Below, piece by piece: positions 1-10,091 of a stretch of 64,000 nt of DNA. The translations under genes and the position numbers were made by a program. How positions within the stretch are numbered: position 1 is the stretch's first letter; each line of letters opens with the position of its first letter. This DNA is from Ectothiorhodospira shaposhnikovii (GTDB taxonomy: Bacteria > Pseudomonadota > Gammaproteobacteria > Ectothiorhodospirales > Ectothiorhodospiraceae). Below the pieces are notes generated by a model. It did no database searches and was not told the DNA's origin. It worked only from the letters and a program-made list of their open reading frames with translations. Where the stretch lies: assembly GCF_016584105.1 (NCBI RefSeq), contig NZ_NRSM01000001.1, positions 124,001-188,000 on the forward strand. Direction: 5' to 3'.

Positions 1-52
1 ACTCTGCCCCACATCACCGGACCCGTAAGGGTTTTGTTTTTGGAACATTGAG
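1..52 (+). ncRNA. Possible 3' end of an omega-RNA (HEARO) leader
   Basis: Bases 21-32 form a small hairpin, ACCC and GGGT around a GTAA tetraloop, followed directly by a T-rich run (33-41), and the iscB-like start codon is at 53. IscB guide RNAs (HEARO RNAs) lie immediately upstream of the iscB ORF, so this may be the end of one. Only 52 bases are visible, so this rests on position and hairpin shape. Confidence 0.3.
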
Positions 53-253
53 ATGGCGGTTTTTGCACTGGACAAAAGGAAAAAGCCCCTGATGCCCTGT
101 TCGGAGAAGTGGGCACAGTTGCTGTTGGAACGGGGCCGGGCTGTGGTCCAGGGCATTTCATACCGCCACTGCCGTCTGCTGCAACGGGCGGACGGCTATG
201 GCTATGCCTTTCAACCTAAACCGACACAGGAGGACGCGACCAGGGCCGCGTGA
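53..253 (+). pseudogene. iscB: Internally deleted iscB, 66 codons
   Basis: Residues 1-32 read MAVFALDKRKKPLMPC...LLLERGRAVV, which matches the N-terminal RRXRR-type domain of IscB (the arginine-rich bridge start). Residues 33-53, VQGISYRHCRLLQRADGYGY, resemble the C-terminal end of IscB proteins. Full IscB is roughly 400-500 residues, so about 85% is missing, including RuvC and HNH. The join keeps the reading frame. It is most simply an in-frame internal deletion between the two ends of the gene. No nuclease function can remain. An alternative is a small protein retained for another reason, but nothing supports that. Confidence 0.6.
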
Positions 254-300
254 TCGTGCCGTGCACGATGCGCTATCCCTCCCCGACCTGAAGGACGGGG
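253..300 (+). repeat. Two hairpins at the right end of the IscB remnant
   Basis: The first hairpin pairs ATCGTGC (253-259) with GCACGAT (263-269) around CGT. The second pairs CCCCG (281-285) with CGGGG (296-300), with two further inner pairs and a TGAA loop. Subterminal hairpins are the ends recognised by the TnpA transposases of IS200/IS605-type elements, so the second is likely the right-end structure. It sits only 16 bases before the dnaN start and could also affect dnaN expression. Confidence 0.45.
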
Positions 301-316
301 TTTCTCGCGCAAAATG

Positions 317-1417
317 ATGAAACTCAGTATTCAACGGGAAATGCTGCTCAAGCCGCTGCAGCAGGTCATCGGCGCTGTGGAAAAACGCCACACCATGCAG
401 ATTCTTGGCAATGTGCTGCTGCGATGCGACGGTGCGTTCCTGAGAATGACCGCCACGGACCTGGAAGTGGAACTGGTTGCAGAGCTGGAATACGCTTCTG
501 AAGAAACCGGTGAGGTCACATTGCCTGCGCGCAAACTCCTGGATATCTGCCGTGCCCTGCCGGATGAGGCCGAAATCCGGATTCAGGTGAGCGGAGAACG
601 TGCCGTGTTGTCTTCGGGGAGATCCCGTTTCGTGCTCACGACCCTGCCGGCGGGTGATTTCCCCAACCTGGATGAAATCGAGAGTCGGATCGAGTTTTCT
701 CTTACCGAAAGGGAACTGCTTACACTCATCGGCCGCACATCCTTTGCCATGGCCAATCAGGATGCCCGGTATTACCTCAATGGACTGATGCTGGAAGTGG
801 AAAAGGGCACGATCCGCACGGTGGCCACCGATGGTCACCGTCTGTCTCTGTGTGCGCTCAAGTCCATTGTGGAAACGGAAGAGACCCAGCAGGTCATCAT
901 TCCTCGCAAGGGGGTGCTGGAGTTGTCCCGTCTGCTGGAACTCAGCGATGACCCCGTCAGGGTTCAGATTGCAGCCAATCACCTGAGGGTGCGTCTGCCG
1001 GGTCTTTGTTTCACCACCAAGCTGATTGATGGGCGGTTTCCGGATTACAAACGGGTTATTCCCCGTGACGGCGAACAGGTGCTGAAGGTGGAACGTGAAC
1101 ACCTGCGTCAGGCACTGGGACGTACGGCAATCCTCTCCAATGAAAAATATCGCGGTGTCAGATTTGAGTTGTCCTCCGGCACCTTGAAGATTCTGTCTCA
1201 CAATCCGGAACAGGAAGAGGCGGAAGAAGAAATGGAAGTGGACTACAGTGGTGAGCCGTTGGAGATTGGATTCAACGTCACCTATCTCATGGACGTTGTT
1301 GCCAATCTGCAGGGGGAAGTCCTTGAAGCCACGTTCAAGGATTCCGGCTCTTCCGTTCTGATCCGGGACCTGGGTTTTCAGGACGCCCTGTATGTGGTCA
1401 TGCCCATGCGTCTGTAA
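317..1417 (+). CDS. dnaN: DNA polymerase III beta sliding clamp
   Basis: The beta clamp is a ring-shaped dimer that encircles DNA and tethers polymerase III, and also binds MutS, DnaE and Hda. The 366-residue product has the family length and the three-domain clamp pattern: it starts MKLSIQREMLLKPLQQVIGAVE and ends ALYVVMPMRL, the conserved C-terminus that contributes to the partner-binding cleft. An ATG at 314 gives one extra methionine; 317 matches the usual start. No clear Shine-Dalgarno sequence is present, because the IscB remnant ends right before the gene. recF follows on the same strand in the usual dnaA-dnaN-recF-gyrB order. Function is secure by family. Confidence 0.97.
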   Translation: MKLSIQREMLLKPLQQVIGAVEKRHTMQILGNVLLRCDGAFLRMTATDLEVELVAELEYASEETGEVTLPARKLLDICRALPDEAEIRIQVSGERAVLSSGRSRFVLTTLPAGDFPNLDEIESRIEFSLTERELLTLIGRTSFAMANQDARYYLNGLMLEVEKGTIRTVATDGHRLSLCALKSIVETEETQQVIIPRKGVLELSRLLELSDDPVRVQIAANHLRVRLPGLCFTTKLIDGRFPDYKRVIPRDGEQVLKVEREHLRQALGRTAILSNEKYRGVRFELSSGTLKILSHNPEQEEAEEEMEVDYSGEPLEIGFNVTYLMDVVANLQGEVLEATFKDSGSSVLIRDLGFQDALYVVMPMRL

Positions 1418-1494
1418 TTTCTGTGAATATCGTCGGGGGTCTGGCAGGTCAGGCCCCTTTCCCGCTTTTTCCCATCACTGCCACCTCCCCTCCC

Positions 1495-2571
1495 ATGAGT
1501 CTGATCCGACTCGATGTCTTCAATCTCCGGCCCTTTGAAAAATCCCGGCTGGAGCCCTGTACCGGGTTGAATCTTGTGGTGGGTGAGAATGCCTCGGGCA
1601 AGACCAGCCTGCTGGAAGCCATCCATGTGCTGGCTACCGGTCGCTCCTTCAGATCCCAGCGTATTGAACCCGTCATTCGCCATGGTGCCCGTGACTTGAT
1701 GGTGACCGGGCGTCTTCAACTTGAAGGACGCCAGGTTTCACTGGGCATTCGCAAGGGTAGTGGCAAGACGGTGGCAAGGATCAACGGTAAAACCGTAAGA
1801 AATCAGTCCGAACTGGCTCATGCCCTGCCCCTTCAGGTCATTCATCCTGACAGCCATGAATTGCTTTCCGGGAGCCCCGCCGAACGACGCGGTTTTCTGG
1901 ACTGGGGGATCTTCTACCAGTCACCTCAATCCATGGGGCATTGGCAGGGGTATCGACGGGCACTGATCCAGCGCAATGAGGCCCTGCGTCGCGGTTTGAA
2001 TGACAAGGCCCTGGATGTCTGGGAAACCTTGCTTGCCCAGTCTGGCGAAGCCATGGATCGTGCGCGGCAAAGCTACCTTGACATGCTGGTGCGTCATGTC
2101 CGGGGGCTTGAAGGTCTGCTACCCGGTAATGGCGGTATGGATCTTTCCTATCGTCGCGGTTGGCGTGAAGGCGTTGACCTCAAAACTCTGCTGCAGACGG
2201 CTCGCCCCCGAGAGCGGGAGATGGGTTATACCCTTTCCGGTCCTCATCGTGCTGACGTGGTGTTCCGTCGCGGAAATATGCTCCTGGCTGAAGGTGCGTC
2301 CAGAGGACAGCAGAAGTCGGCTGTGCTGCTTTTGCGTCTGGCTCAGGTGGCCGCCTTCAGGAGTGTGAGTGGTCGTCCAGCGGTAGTGATGGTGGATGAC
2401 CTGCCTTCAGAACTGGATGAAGCCCACAGATCTGCCGTGCTTGCATTGCTTCAGGGGCTGGACTGCCAGGCTTTTGTCACTGCCATCGATCCTCGCCAGA
2501 TTGATACCCGAGGCTGGTCGAGTGCCAGATTGTTCCACGTGGAACATGGTCGCCTGAAAGGTCAGTGTTGA
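1495..2571 (+). CDS. recF: DNA replication and repair protein RecF
   Basis: RecF is an SMC/ABC-like ATPase that works with RecO and RecR to load RecA at single-strand gaps and stalled forks. The 358-residue product has Walker A GENASGKT at residues 30-37, the ABC signature region EGASRGQQKSAVLLLRLAQ, and Walker B VVMVDDLPSELD near residue 300. The reading frame is open back to 1423, but MSLIRLDVFNLRPF at 1495 matches the family start. It lies 77 bases after dnaN and is probably cotranscribed with it. One parS-like palindrome (2531-2546) is embedded in the last codons, encoding part of LFHVEHG. Confidence 0.95.
   Translation: MSLIRLDVFNLRPFEKSRLEPCTGLNLVVGENASGKTSLLEAIHVLATGRSFRSQRIEPVIRHGARDLMVTGRLQLEGRQVSLGIRKGSGKTVARINGKTVRNQSELAHALPLQVIHPDSHELLSGSPAERRGFLDWGIFYQSPQSMGHWQGYRRALIQRNEALRRGLNDKALDVWETLLAQSGEAMDRARQSYLDMLVRHVRGLEGLLPGNGGMDLSYRRGWREGVDLKTLLQTARPREREMGYTLSGPHRADVVFRRGNMLLAEGASRGQQKSAVLLLRLAQVAAFRSVSGRPAVVMVDDLPSELDEAHRSAVLALLQGLDCQAFVTAIDPRQIDTRGWSSARLFHVEHGRLKGQC
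2531..2546. other. parS-like site 1 (within the recF 3' end)
   Basis: TGTTCCACGTGGAACA is a perfect 16-base palindrome. It matches the ParB-binding parS sequence of gammaproteobacteria such as Pseudomonas, whose core is GTTCCACGTGGAAC. It is inside the recF coding region. Two more copies follow within 110 bases. Chromosomal parS sites cluster near oriC and nucleate ParB spreading, which fits the dnaN-recF-gyrB location. Confidence 0.88.
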
Positions 2572-2583
2572 ATTTATGGTGGA

Positions 2584-2599
2584 TGTTCCACGTGGAACA
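2584..2599. other. parS-like site 2
   Basis: Identical to site 1 (TGTTCCACGTGGAACA), starting 12 bases after the recF stop codon. The centres of sites 1 and 2 are 53 bases apart. Confidence 0.9.
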
Positions 2600-2623
2600 T
2601 CCATCGTGTCGGGTAAGGCAAAA

Positions 2624-2639
2624 GGTTCCACGTGGAACC
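2624..2639. other. parS-like site 3
   Basis: GGTTCCACGTGGAACC keeps the 14-base core of sites 1 and 2 with a G/C outer pair instead of T/A. It is centred 40 bases after site 2. The parA and parB genes are not in the window. Confidence 0.87.
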
Positions 2640-2769
2640 TCTATGCTGATGGTTTGTGCCAAGGTTGCAAATTTCCCTTCCAGGCATTTCGGGTATTCCC
2701 CTTTTTCTTACTCCCTAAAAATATTTCCGCAACGGTTGAGAATCCGGTTGCCAGACTGGAAAGTCTGGA

Positions 2770-2787
2770 CTCCCGCGTTCGCGGGAG
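2770..2787. repeat. REP-like palindrome, copy 1
   Basis: CTCCCGCG and CGCGGGAG flank a two-base loop, with GTCTGGA before and TGACG after. The same core and flanks recur at 11713, 16583, 49932 and 60641, always between genes. This copy lies in the 404-base recF-gyrB gap, downstream of the parS-like sites. Confidence 0.65.
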
Positions 2788-2936
2788 TGACGAAAGAAGC
2801 GGAATGCAGGAAAGGAGCGGGAATGGAGAATGAGGGATGAGGGAAAGGACGCGGGGGGATGGGAGAAGCATATTTGACGGTTCCTTCCGTTGATATCTGC
2901 GGGGACCTGGGAACAGGGCGGGACCCGGGCTGCAAG

Positions 2937-5399
<2,463 letters not shown>

Positions 5400-5541
5400 T
5401 ACCCACTCGGGACATCGGCCTCTCCCCTGCCCCGACCGTGGGATCGGAGGGTCTGATTGCCTTACCAAAGGGCATACTTTATGCGGGGAATGAGGCAGAA
5501 TAATCGCATTGAGTGTCTTTAGAGACCACGAGGCTGGGACA

Positions 5542-6114
5542 ATGGATATCGGCGGCTATGTCATGATCGGCATCTTCATCCTGATCGCCCTCTATTCGGT
5601 GATCATTTACAACAATCTGGTCAGCCTCAAGCATGGTGTTTCAAAGGCCTGGTCCAATATCGATATCCTGCTCAAGCAGCGTTTCGATGAACTGCCCAAG
5701 TTGGTTGAAGTCTGCCGTCAGTACATGTCTTATGAGCAGGATACCCTTGAAAAGGTCATGCAGGCCCGTAATCAGGTGGCAGCCGCGCAGCAAAGTCAGG
5801 ACATGAAATCCCTGGGACGGGCGGAGGATGTGCTGAGGGTGGGCCTGGGTAATCTGTTTGCCGTGGCCGAGGCCTATCCCGAGTTGAAGGCAGATCAGAC
5901 CTTTCGCCATCTGCAATCACGGATCACCGGCTTGGAAAATGCCATTGCTGATCGGCGTGAGTACTACAATGAATGCGTAAACCGTAATAATGTCCGTATC
6001 GAACAGTTCCCTGATCTGGTCATCGCACACCTGTTTCGATTCGGTCCTTTTGATCTGCTGGAATTTTCCCGTCGAGAGCTTCAGGATGTGGACGTGCGCG
6101 CCCTCTTCAGCTAG
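5542..6114 (+). CDS. LemA family membrane protein
   Basis: The 190-residue product has one N-terminal membrane segment (residues 4-24) followed by a helical LemA domain, with the typical VSKAWSNIDILLKQRFDELPKL near residues 35-55 and a conserved YNECVNRNN motif. The cellular role of LemA proteins is not settled; they are envelope-associated helical bundles. The ATG at 5542 follows GAGGCTGGGA; the longer frame from a TTG at 5509 is less likely. A GIDE-domain gene follows after 18 bases, so the pair is probably one transcript. A single protein at 58262 fuses these same two domains, which suggests they act together. Confidence 0.88.
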   Translation: MDIGGYVMIGIFILIALYSVIIYNNLVSLKHGVSKAWSNIDILLKQRFDELPKLVEVCRQYMSYEQDTLEKVMQARNQVAAAQQSQDMKSLGRAEDVLRVGLGNLFAVAEAYPELKADQTFRHLQSRITGLENAIADRREYYNECVNRNNVRIEQFPDLVIAHLFRFGPFDLLEFSRRELQDVDVRALFS

Positions 6115-6132
6115 TAGACGGACTGCATTTTC

Positions 6133-7053
6133 ATGCGGGAGGGAATCACTGCCCTGGTCAGGCAGATGGATGTTGGTGAATTCATTTTTCTGATAGCAGT
6201 TCTTATCGCACTAATGCTGGTGTCCCTCTGGGGATTTATCAGAGGCACATACCGAAAACGACTCATTGCTGATACACCCACTTCCCGTATTCGATCCGCT
6301 GCCCAGGGTTATCTGGAGCTGATTGGAAGCGCAAGACTCATGCCGGGCCCGCCCATCATCGCGCCACTCACAGGTACGCAATGTGCTTGGTATTACTATC
6401 AGATCGATCGACGCGATAGCACGGGTCGCAATCGAGGTTGGTCAAGGGTGGATTACGGCAGTAGCGACAACCTGTTTCTGCTGGTGGATGACACGGGGGA
6501 GTGTCTGATTGATCCCGAGGGCGCCCAGGTCATCTGTCTGCATAAGGATGTCTGGCACGGCAGTTCTCCGCGACCACTGACCGGCGCCAGGCCGGGCGGC
6601 TCCTTTTTTGGGCTGGGGCAGTATCGATACATGGAGCGTCGTCTGCATCTTGAGGAAGATCTTTACGCCATTGGTTATTTCCGCACACGGGGAACCAGTG
6701 ATGACAGTTCATTGAACCATGAAGTGGCGGAAATACTGGGTCGATGGAAGAAGGATCCTGCCAGGATGAAGCGCTTTGATATCAATCAGGATGGTCCGAT
6801 CGATATGGAAAAGTGGGAGCGTGTACGACAGGCCGCAATTCAGAAGGCGTTGCTTCGCCTGGCCGAACGAGCGGATGCTCCGGCAGTCCATGTCATGAGC
6901 CGGGGTGCTGATCGCCGCCGTCCCTACATTCTTTCGGCCATTCCTGAGGAGCGTCTGGTGCGACGCTACCGCTGGCAGGCCCGACTCAGTGCCCTGTCCT
7001 TCCTGGTCATGGCCGGCTGTCTGGCTTCGGCGATTCTTGCACGTGTCGCCTGA
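6133..7053 (+). CDS. GIDE-domain membrane protein
   Basis: The 306-residue product has a membrane segment at residues 12-34, a GIDE domain (about 78-190) with the pattern GTQCAWYYYQIDRRDS...VDYGSSDNLFLLVDD, and a second membrane segment at 285-304. GIDE is the region found in the mitochondrial E3 ligase MULAN/GIDE and in many bacterial proteins; its bacterial function is unknown and there is no RING finger here. A loop at residues 216-227 (D-x-N-x-D-G-x-I-D) resembles an EF-hand calcium site, although the last position is lysine instead of glutamate. The start is ambiguous: ATG at 6133 or ATG at 6166, the latter with AGGCAG directly before it. Confidence 0.8.
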   Translation: MREGITALVRQMDVGEFIFLIAVLIALMLVSLWGFIRGTYRKRLIADTPTSRIRSAAQGYLELIGSARLMPGPPIIAPLTGTQCAWYYYQIDRRDSTGRNRGWSRVDYGSSDNLFLLVDDTGECLIDPEGAQVICLHKDVWHGSSPRPLTGARPGGSFFGLGQYRYMERRLHLEEDLYAIGYFRTRGTSDDSSLNHEVAEILGRWKKDPARMKRFDINQDGPIDMEKWERVRQAAIQKALLRLAERADAPAVHVMSRGADRRRPYILSAIPEERLVRRYRWQARLSALSFLVMAGCLASAILARVA

Positions 7054-7069
7054 TCAGCCGCATGGCTGG

Positions 7070-7161
7070 CATTTCACACCTTAAATGGATCGTGAAATGA
7101 AAGGCCTGAATGTCCCATGGTTTCATCCTGAACCACCCGTGTTACAGTAACTGAATATAAT
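7070..7161. promoter_or_regulatory. Inverted repeat and possible -10 before prlC
   Basis: CATTTCAC (7070-7077) and GTGAAATG (7092-7099) form a perfect eight-base inverted repeat with a 14-base spacer, just after the GIDE gene; it may be a weak terminator or an operator. TATAAT at 7156-7161 is a perfect -10 hexamer, 61 bases before prlC, but no convincing -35 accompanies it. Nothing else stands out in the 169-base gap. Confidence 0.35.
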
Positions 7162-7222
7162 GGTCGGATATCTGCTGTCCATCGCAGCGGGTGTTCAATA
7201 CTCAACCTGACGCTGGATCGCC

Positions 7223-9271
7223 ATGAACAATCCATTACTCCAGATGCAGGGCCTTCCCCCCTTTGCCGAGATTCTTCCGGAACACGTGGAGCCCGCCGTG
7301 GACCAGGTGCTGGCCGACAACCGGGCCGCCATACAGGCCTTGTTGAGCCAGCCCGGCCCTTTCACCTGGGAAAGCCTGGTCCATCCCCTCTCCTTGCTGG
7401 AAGACCGCCTCAACCGGATCTGGTCGCCAGTGCGGCACATGAACTCCGTGGTCAACAGCGATGAACTGCGCCAAGCCTACAATGCCTGCCTGCCTAAATT
7501 GTCCGACTATGCCACGGAAATGGGACAGAATCTGGACCTGTTCCAGGCCTTTCGCAGTATTGCCGATGATCCTGGATTCGCCGAACTGGCCCCTGCCCAG
7601 CAACGGGTGATCAACAATGCCTTGCGAGACTTTCACCTCTCCGGCGTCGATCTGCCCGAAGACAGGAAGGCCCGCTACAAGGCCATTGCCCAGGAGCTTT
7701 CCCAGCTCACTTCCCGTTTCGAGGAAAACGTCCTGGATGTCACCCAGGCCTGGAAACGGATCATTCCCGATGTGGAAGGACTCAAGGGGTTGCCGGAATC
7801 CTCCCTGGAAATGCTGTTGCAGAATGCCCGCCAGCATAAGGAAGACGGTTATCTGATCAATCTGGAATTCCCGTCCTACTACGCGGTCATGACCTATGCC
7901 GATGACCGTGATCTGCGCCGTGAGACTTATACGGCGTATGTCACCCGGGCCTCCGATCAGGGGCCTCATGATCGCCGCTTCGACAACTCCCAGGTAATTG
8001 AACAGATCCTGGCCCTGCGCCATGAACAGGCCCGGTTACTGGGGTATCCCAGCTATGCCCATCTGTCCCTGGCCACCAAAATGGCCGAGTCGCCGGAACA
8101 GGTGGTGGGATTCCTCTCCGAAATGGCGCAGCGGGCCTGTCCTGCCGCCCGAAAGGAACTGGATGCCCTGCGGACTTTTGCCCGGGAACACCTGAATCTT
8201 GAGGATTTGCAGGCCTGGGATCTGGCCTATGCCTCGGAAAAGCTGCGCAAGCATGCCTACGATCTCTCCCAGGAAGATCTCAAGCCCTACTTCCCGGTGG
8301 ATCGGGTGTTGCAGGGGCTGTTCCAATTGGTGGAGCGCCTGTATCAGGTCCGGATCACTCGTGTGGAGGACGCACCGGTCTGGCACGACGATGTCCGCTT
8401 TTACGAGATTCAGGACCCGGACGGTACGCCCCGTGCCCGGTTCTATCTGGATCTCTATGCCCGTGCCCGCAAGCGCGGCGGTGCCTGGATGGACGAATGT
8501 TTGAATCGTCTGCGCGACGGAGAGCGCCTGCAGTTGCCGGTGGCCTACATGACCTGCAATTCCACTCCGCCGGTGGGCGGCAAGCCCGCCCTCTTTACCC
8601 ATGACGAGGTGCTGACCCTGTTCCATGAGTTCGGCCATGGGCTGCACCACATGCTCACCCGGGTGGACTATCCGGACGTGGCGGGCATCAACGGTGTGGA
8701 ATGGGATGCGGTGGAACTGCCCAGCCAGTTCATGGAAAACTGGTGCTGGGAGCGGGAAGCCCTGGATCTCATTGCCGGTCATCATGAAACCGGCGAGCCG
8801 CTGCCCGGTGTCCTGTTCGACAAGCTGCAGGCCACCCGCCATTTCCAGGCCGCCATGCAGATGGTGCGCCAGCTGGAGTTTTCCCTTTTCGACATGCGTC
8901 TGCATGCAGAATATGACCCGGCACGGGGGGGGCGCATCCAGGAAACCCTGGACGCGGTGCGCAGCCAGGTGGCGGTAATGATTCCCCCCGCCTTCAACCG
9001 GTTCCAGCACAGCTTCTCCCACATCTTTGCCGGCGGTTATGCGGCCGGTTATTACAGCTATAAGTGGGCCGAGGTCCTGTCGGCCGATGCCTTTGCCCGG
9101 TTCGAGGAGGAAGGCCTGTTCAATCCGGAGGTGGGTACCGCCTTCCTGCGGGAAATCCTGGAACAGGGCGGCGCCCGCCCTGCCCTGGAGCTGTTCCGGG
9201 CTTTCCGTGGCCGTGATCCGCAGATCGAGGCACTGCTGCGACATTCGGGACTGGTGGACGCGGCGGCATGA
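7223..9271 (+). CDS. prlC: Oligopeptidase A (M3 family metallopeptidase)
   Basis: Oligopeptidase A is a cytoplasmic zinc peptidase that degrades short peptides, including cleaved signal peptides. The 682-residue product has the family length, a helical N-terminal half and the zinc motif HEFGHGLHH starting at His468. The third zinc ligand is expected in the following NGVEWDAVELPSQFMENW segment. The M3-specific FAGGYAAGYYSYKWAEVL block near the C-terminus contributes to the active site. Its last four bases overlap the xthA start (ATGA), so the two genes are translationally coupled. The Shine-Dalgarno sequence is weak. Confidence 0.95.
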   Translation: MNNPLLQMQGLPPFAEILPEHVEPAVDQVLADNRAAIQALLSQPGPFTWESLVHPLSLLEDRLNRIWSPVRHMNSVVNSDELRQAYNACLPKLSDYATEMGQNLDLFQAFRSIADDPGFAELAPAQQRVINNALRDFHLSGVDLPEDRKARYKAIAQELSQLTSRFEENVLDVTQAWKRIIPDVEGLKGLPESSLEMLLQNARQHKEDGYLINLEFPSYYAVMTYADDRDLRRETYTAYVTRASDQGPHDRRFDNSQVIEQILALRHEQARLLGYPSYAHLSLATKMAESPEQVVGFLSEMAQRACPAARKELDALRTFAREHLNLEDLQAWDLAYASEKLRKHAYDLSQEDLKPYFPVDRVLQGLFQLVERLYQVRITRVEDAPVWHDDVRFYEIQDPDGTPRARFYLDLYARARKRGGAWMDECLNRLRDGERLQLPVAYMTCNSTPPVGGKPALFTHDEVLTLFHEFGHGLHHMLTRVDYPDVAGINGVEWDAVELPSQFMENWCWEREALDLIAGHHETGEPLPGVLFDKLQATRHFQAAMQMVRQLEFSLFDMRLHAEYDPARGGRIQETLDAVRSQVAVMIPPAFNRFQHSFSHIFAGGYAAGYYSYKWAEVLSADAFARFEEEGLFNPEVGTAFLREILEQGGARPALELFRAFRGRDPQIEALLRHSGLVDAAA

Positions 9272-10035
9272 AGATCGCCACCTGGAACGTCAATTCCCTG
9301 AAGGTGCGCCTGCCCCATGTGCTGGACTGGCTGGCGGGGCAGCAGCCGGACGTGCTGGCGTTGCAGGAAACCAAGACGGTGGATGAAGCCTTCCCGCTGG
9401 AGGCGCTGCAGGCGGCGGGCTATCACTGCCTGTATGCAGGGCAGAAGACCTATAACGGGGTGGCCCTGCTGAGCCGCGTGCCGGGAGAGGATCCTGTGAC
9501 CGACCCGCCGGGTGTCGATGACCCCGAGCGACGCATCCTGGCCGCGACGGTGAACGGGGTCCGGGTGATCAACCTGTATGTGGTGAACGGCTCGGAGGTG
9601 GGTTCGGACAAGTACGCCCGCAAGCTGGACTGGCTGGTCCGGGTGACGGCGTTCGTGAAAGCGGAACTGGACCGTCATGACCAGGTGGTGGTGCTGGGGG
9701 ATTTCAATATCGCCCCGGAAGATCGTGACGTCCATGACCCGGCGGCCTGGCATGAACGGATTCTCTGTTCCACCCCGGAGCGGGCGGCCTTGCGTGCCAT
9801 GCTGGATCTGGGCCTGGAAGATGTTTTTCGCCGGTTCGAGCAGCCGGAGGGCGCATTCAGCTGGTGGGATTATCGGGCAGCGGCATTCCGGCGCAACCGG
9901 GGCTTGCGGATCGATTTGATCCTGGCCAGCCAGGCCCTGGCGGAGCGGTGTCTGGGATCGGAGATCGATCCGGCACCCCGCCGCCTGGAGCGGCCGTCGG
10001 ATCATGCGCCGGTACTGGCCTGTTTTGATCTGTGA
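9268..10035 (+). CDS. xthA: Exodeoxyribonuclease III
   Basis: This is an EEP-fold AP endonuclease and 3'-exonuclease of base excision repair. The 255-residue product starts MKIATWNVNSLKVRLPHVLDWL and carries the metal- and DNA-binding motifs LQETK (catalytic Glu), NGVALLSR, GDFNIAPEDRDVHDP, IDLILAS and the C-terminal SDHAPV with the catalytic His. It overlaps prlC by four bases. The order prlC-xth is not a textbook pairing; functional linkage is not obvious. Confidence 0.95.
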   Translation: MKIATWNVNSLKVRLPHVLDWLAGQQPDVLALQETKTVDEAFPLEALQAAGYHCLYAGQKTYNGVALLSRVPGEDPVTDPPGVDDPERRILAATVNGVRVINLYVVNGSEVGSDKYARKLDWLVRVTAFVKAELDRHDQVVVLGDFNIAPEDRDVHDPAAWHERILCSTPERAALRAMLDLGLEDVFRRFEQPEGAFSWWDYRAAAFRRNRGLRIDLILASQALAERCLGSEIDPAPRRLERPSDHAPVLACFDL

Positions 10036-10091
10036 TCTAATGGCCGGGGGGCGTGCCCTGCCATCGTTATCCGTGAATATATGGAAAACCC

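Larger units (their letters stand above)
1..313 (+). mobile_element. iscB: Remnant of an IscB-type (IS200/IS605-like) element
   Basis: The segment holds three things expected of an iscB element in order: a U-rich hairpin leader, a short ORF whose start and end resemble the two ends of IscB, and a terminal hairpin followed by a GTTTCTCGCGC-like end. The centre of iscB is missing, so this cannot be active by itself. The left boundary lies outside the window. The right boundary is inferred to lie just before the dnaN start codon. Family knowledge: IscB proteins are RNA-guided HNH/RuvC nucleases carried by IS200/IS605-superfamily elements and are related to Cas9. The assignment is from recalled family features, not a search. 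Confidence 0.5.

Noticed and set aside
2565-2840. Short ORFs in the recF-gyrB gap
   Set aside because: They overlap the parS-like sites and a repeat, have no plausible start signal and no recognisable motif; the gap is regulatory.
5457-5482. TTGCCT and TACTTT as a promoter before the LemA gene
   Set aside because: The hexamers are only about 12-13 bases apart, far from the required 16-18.
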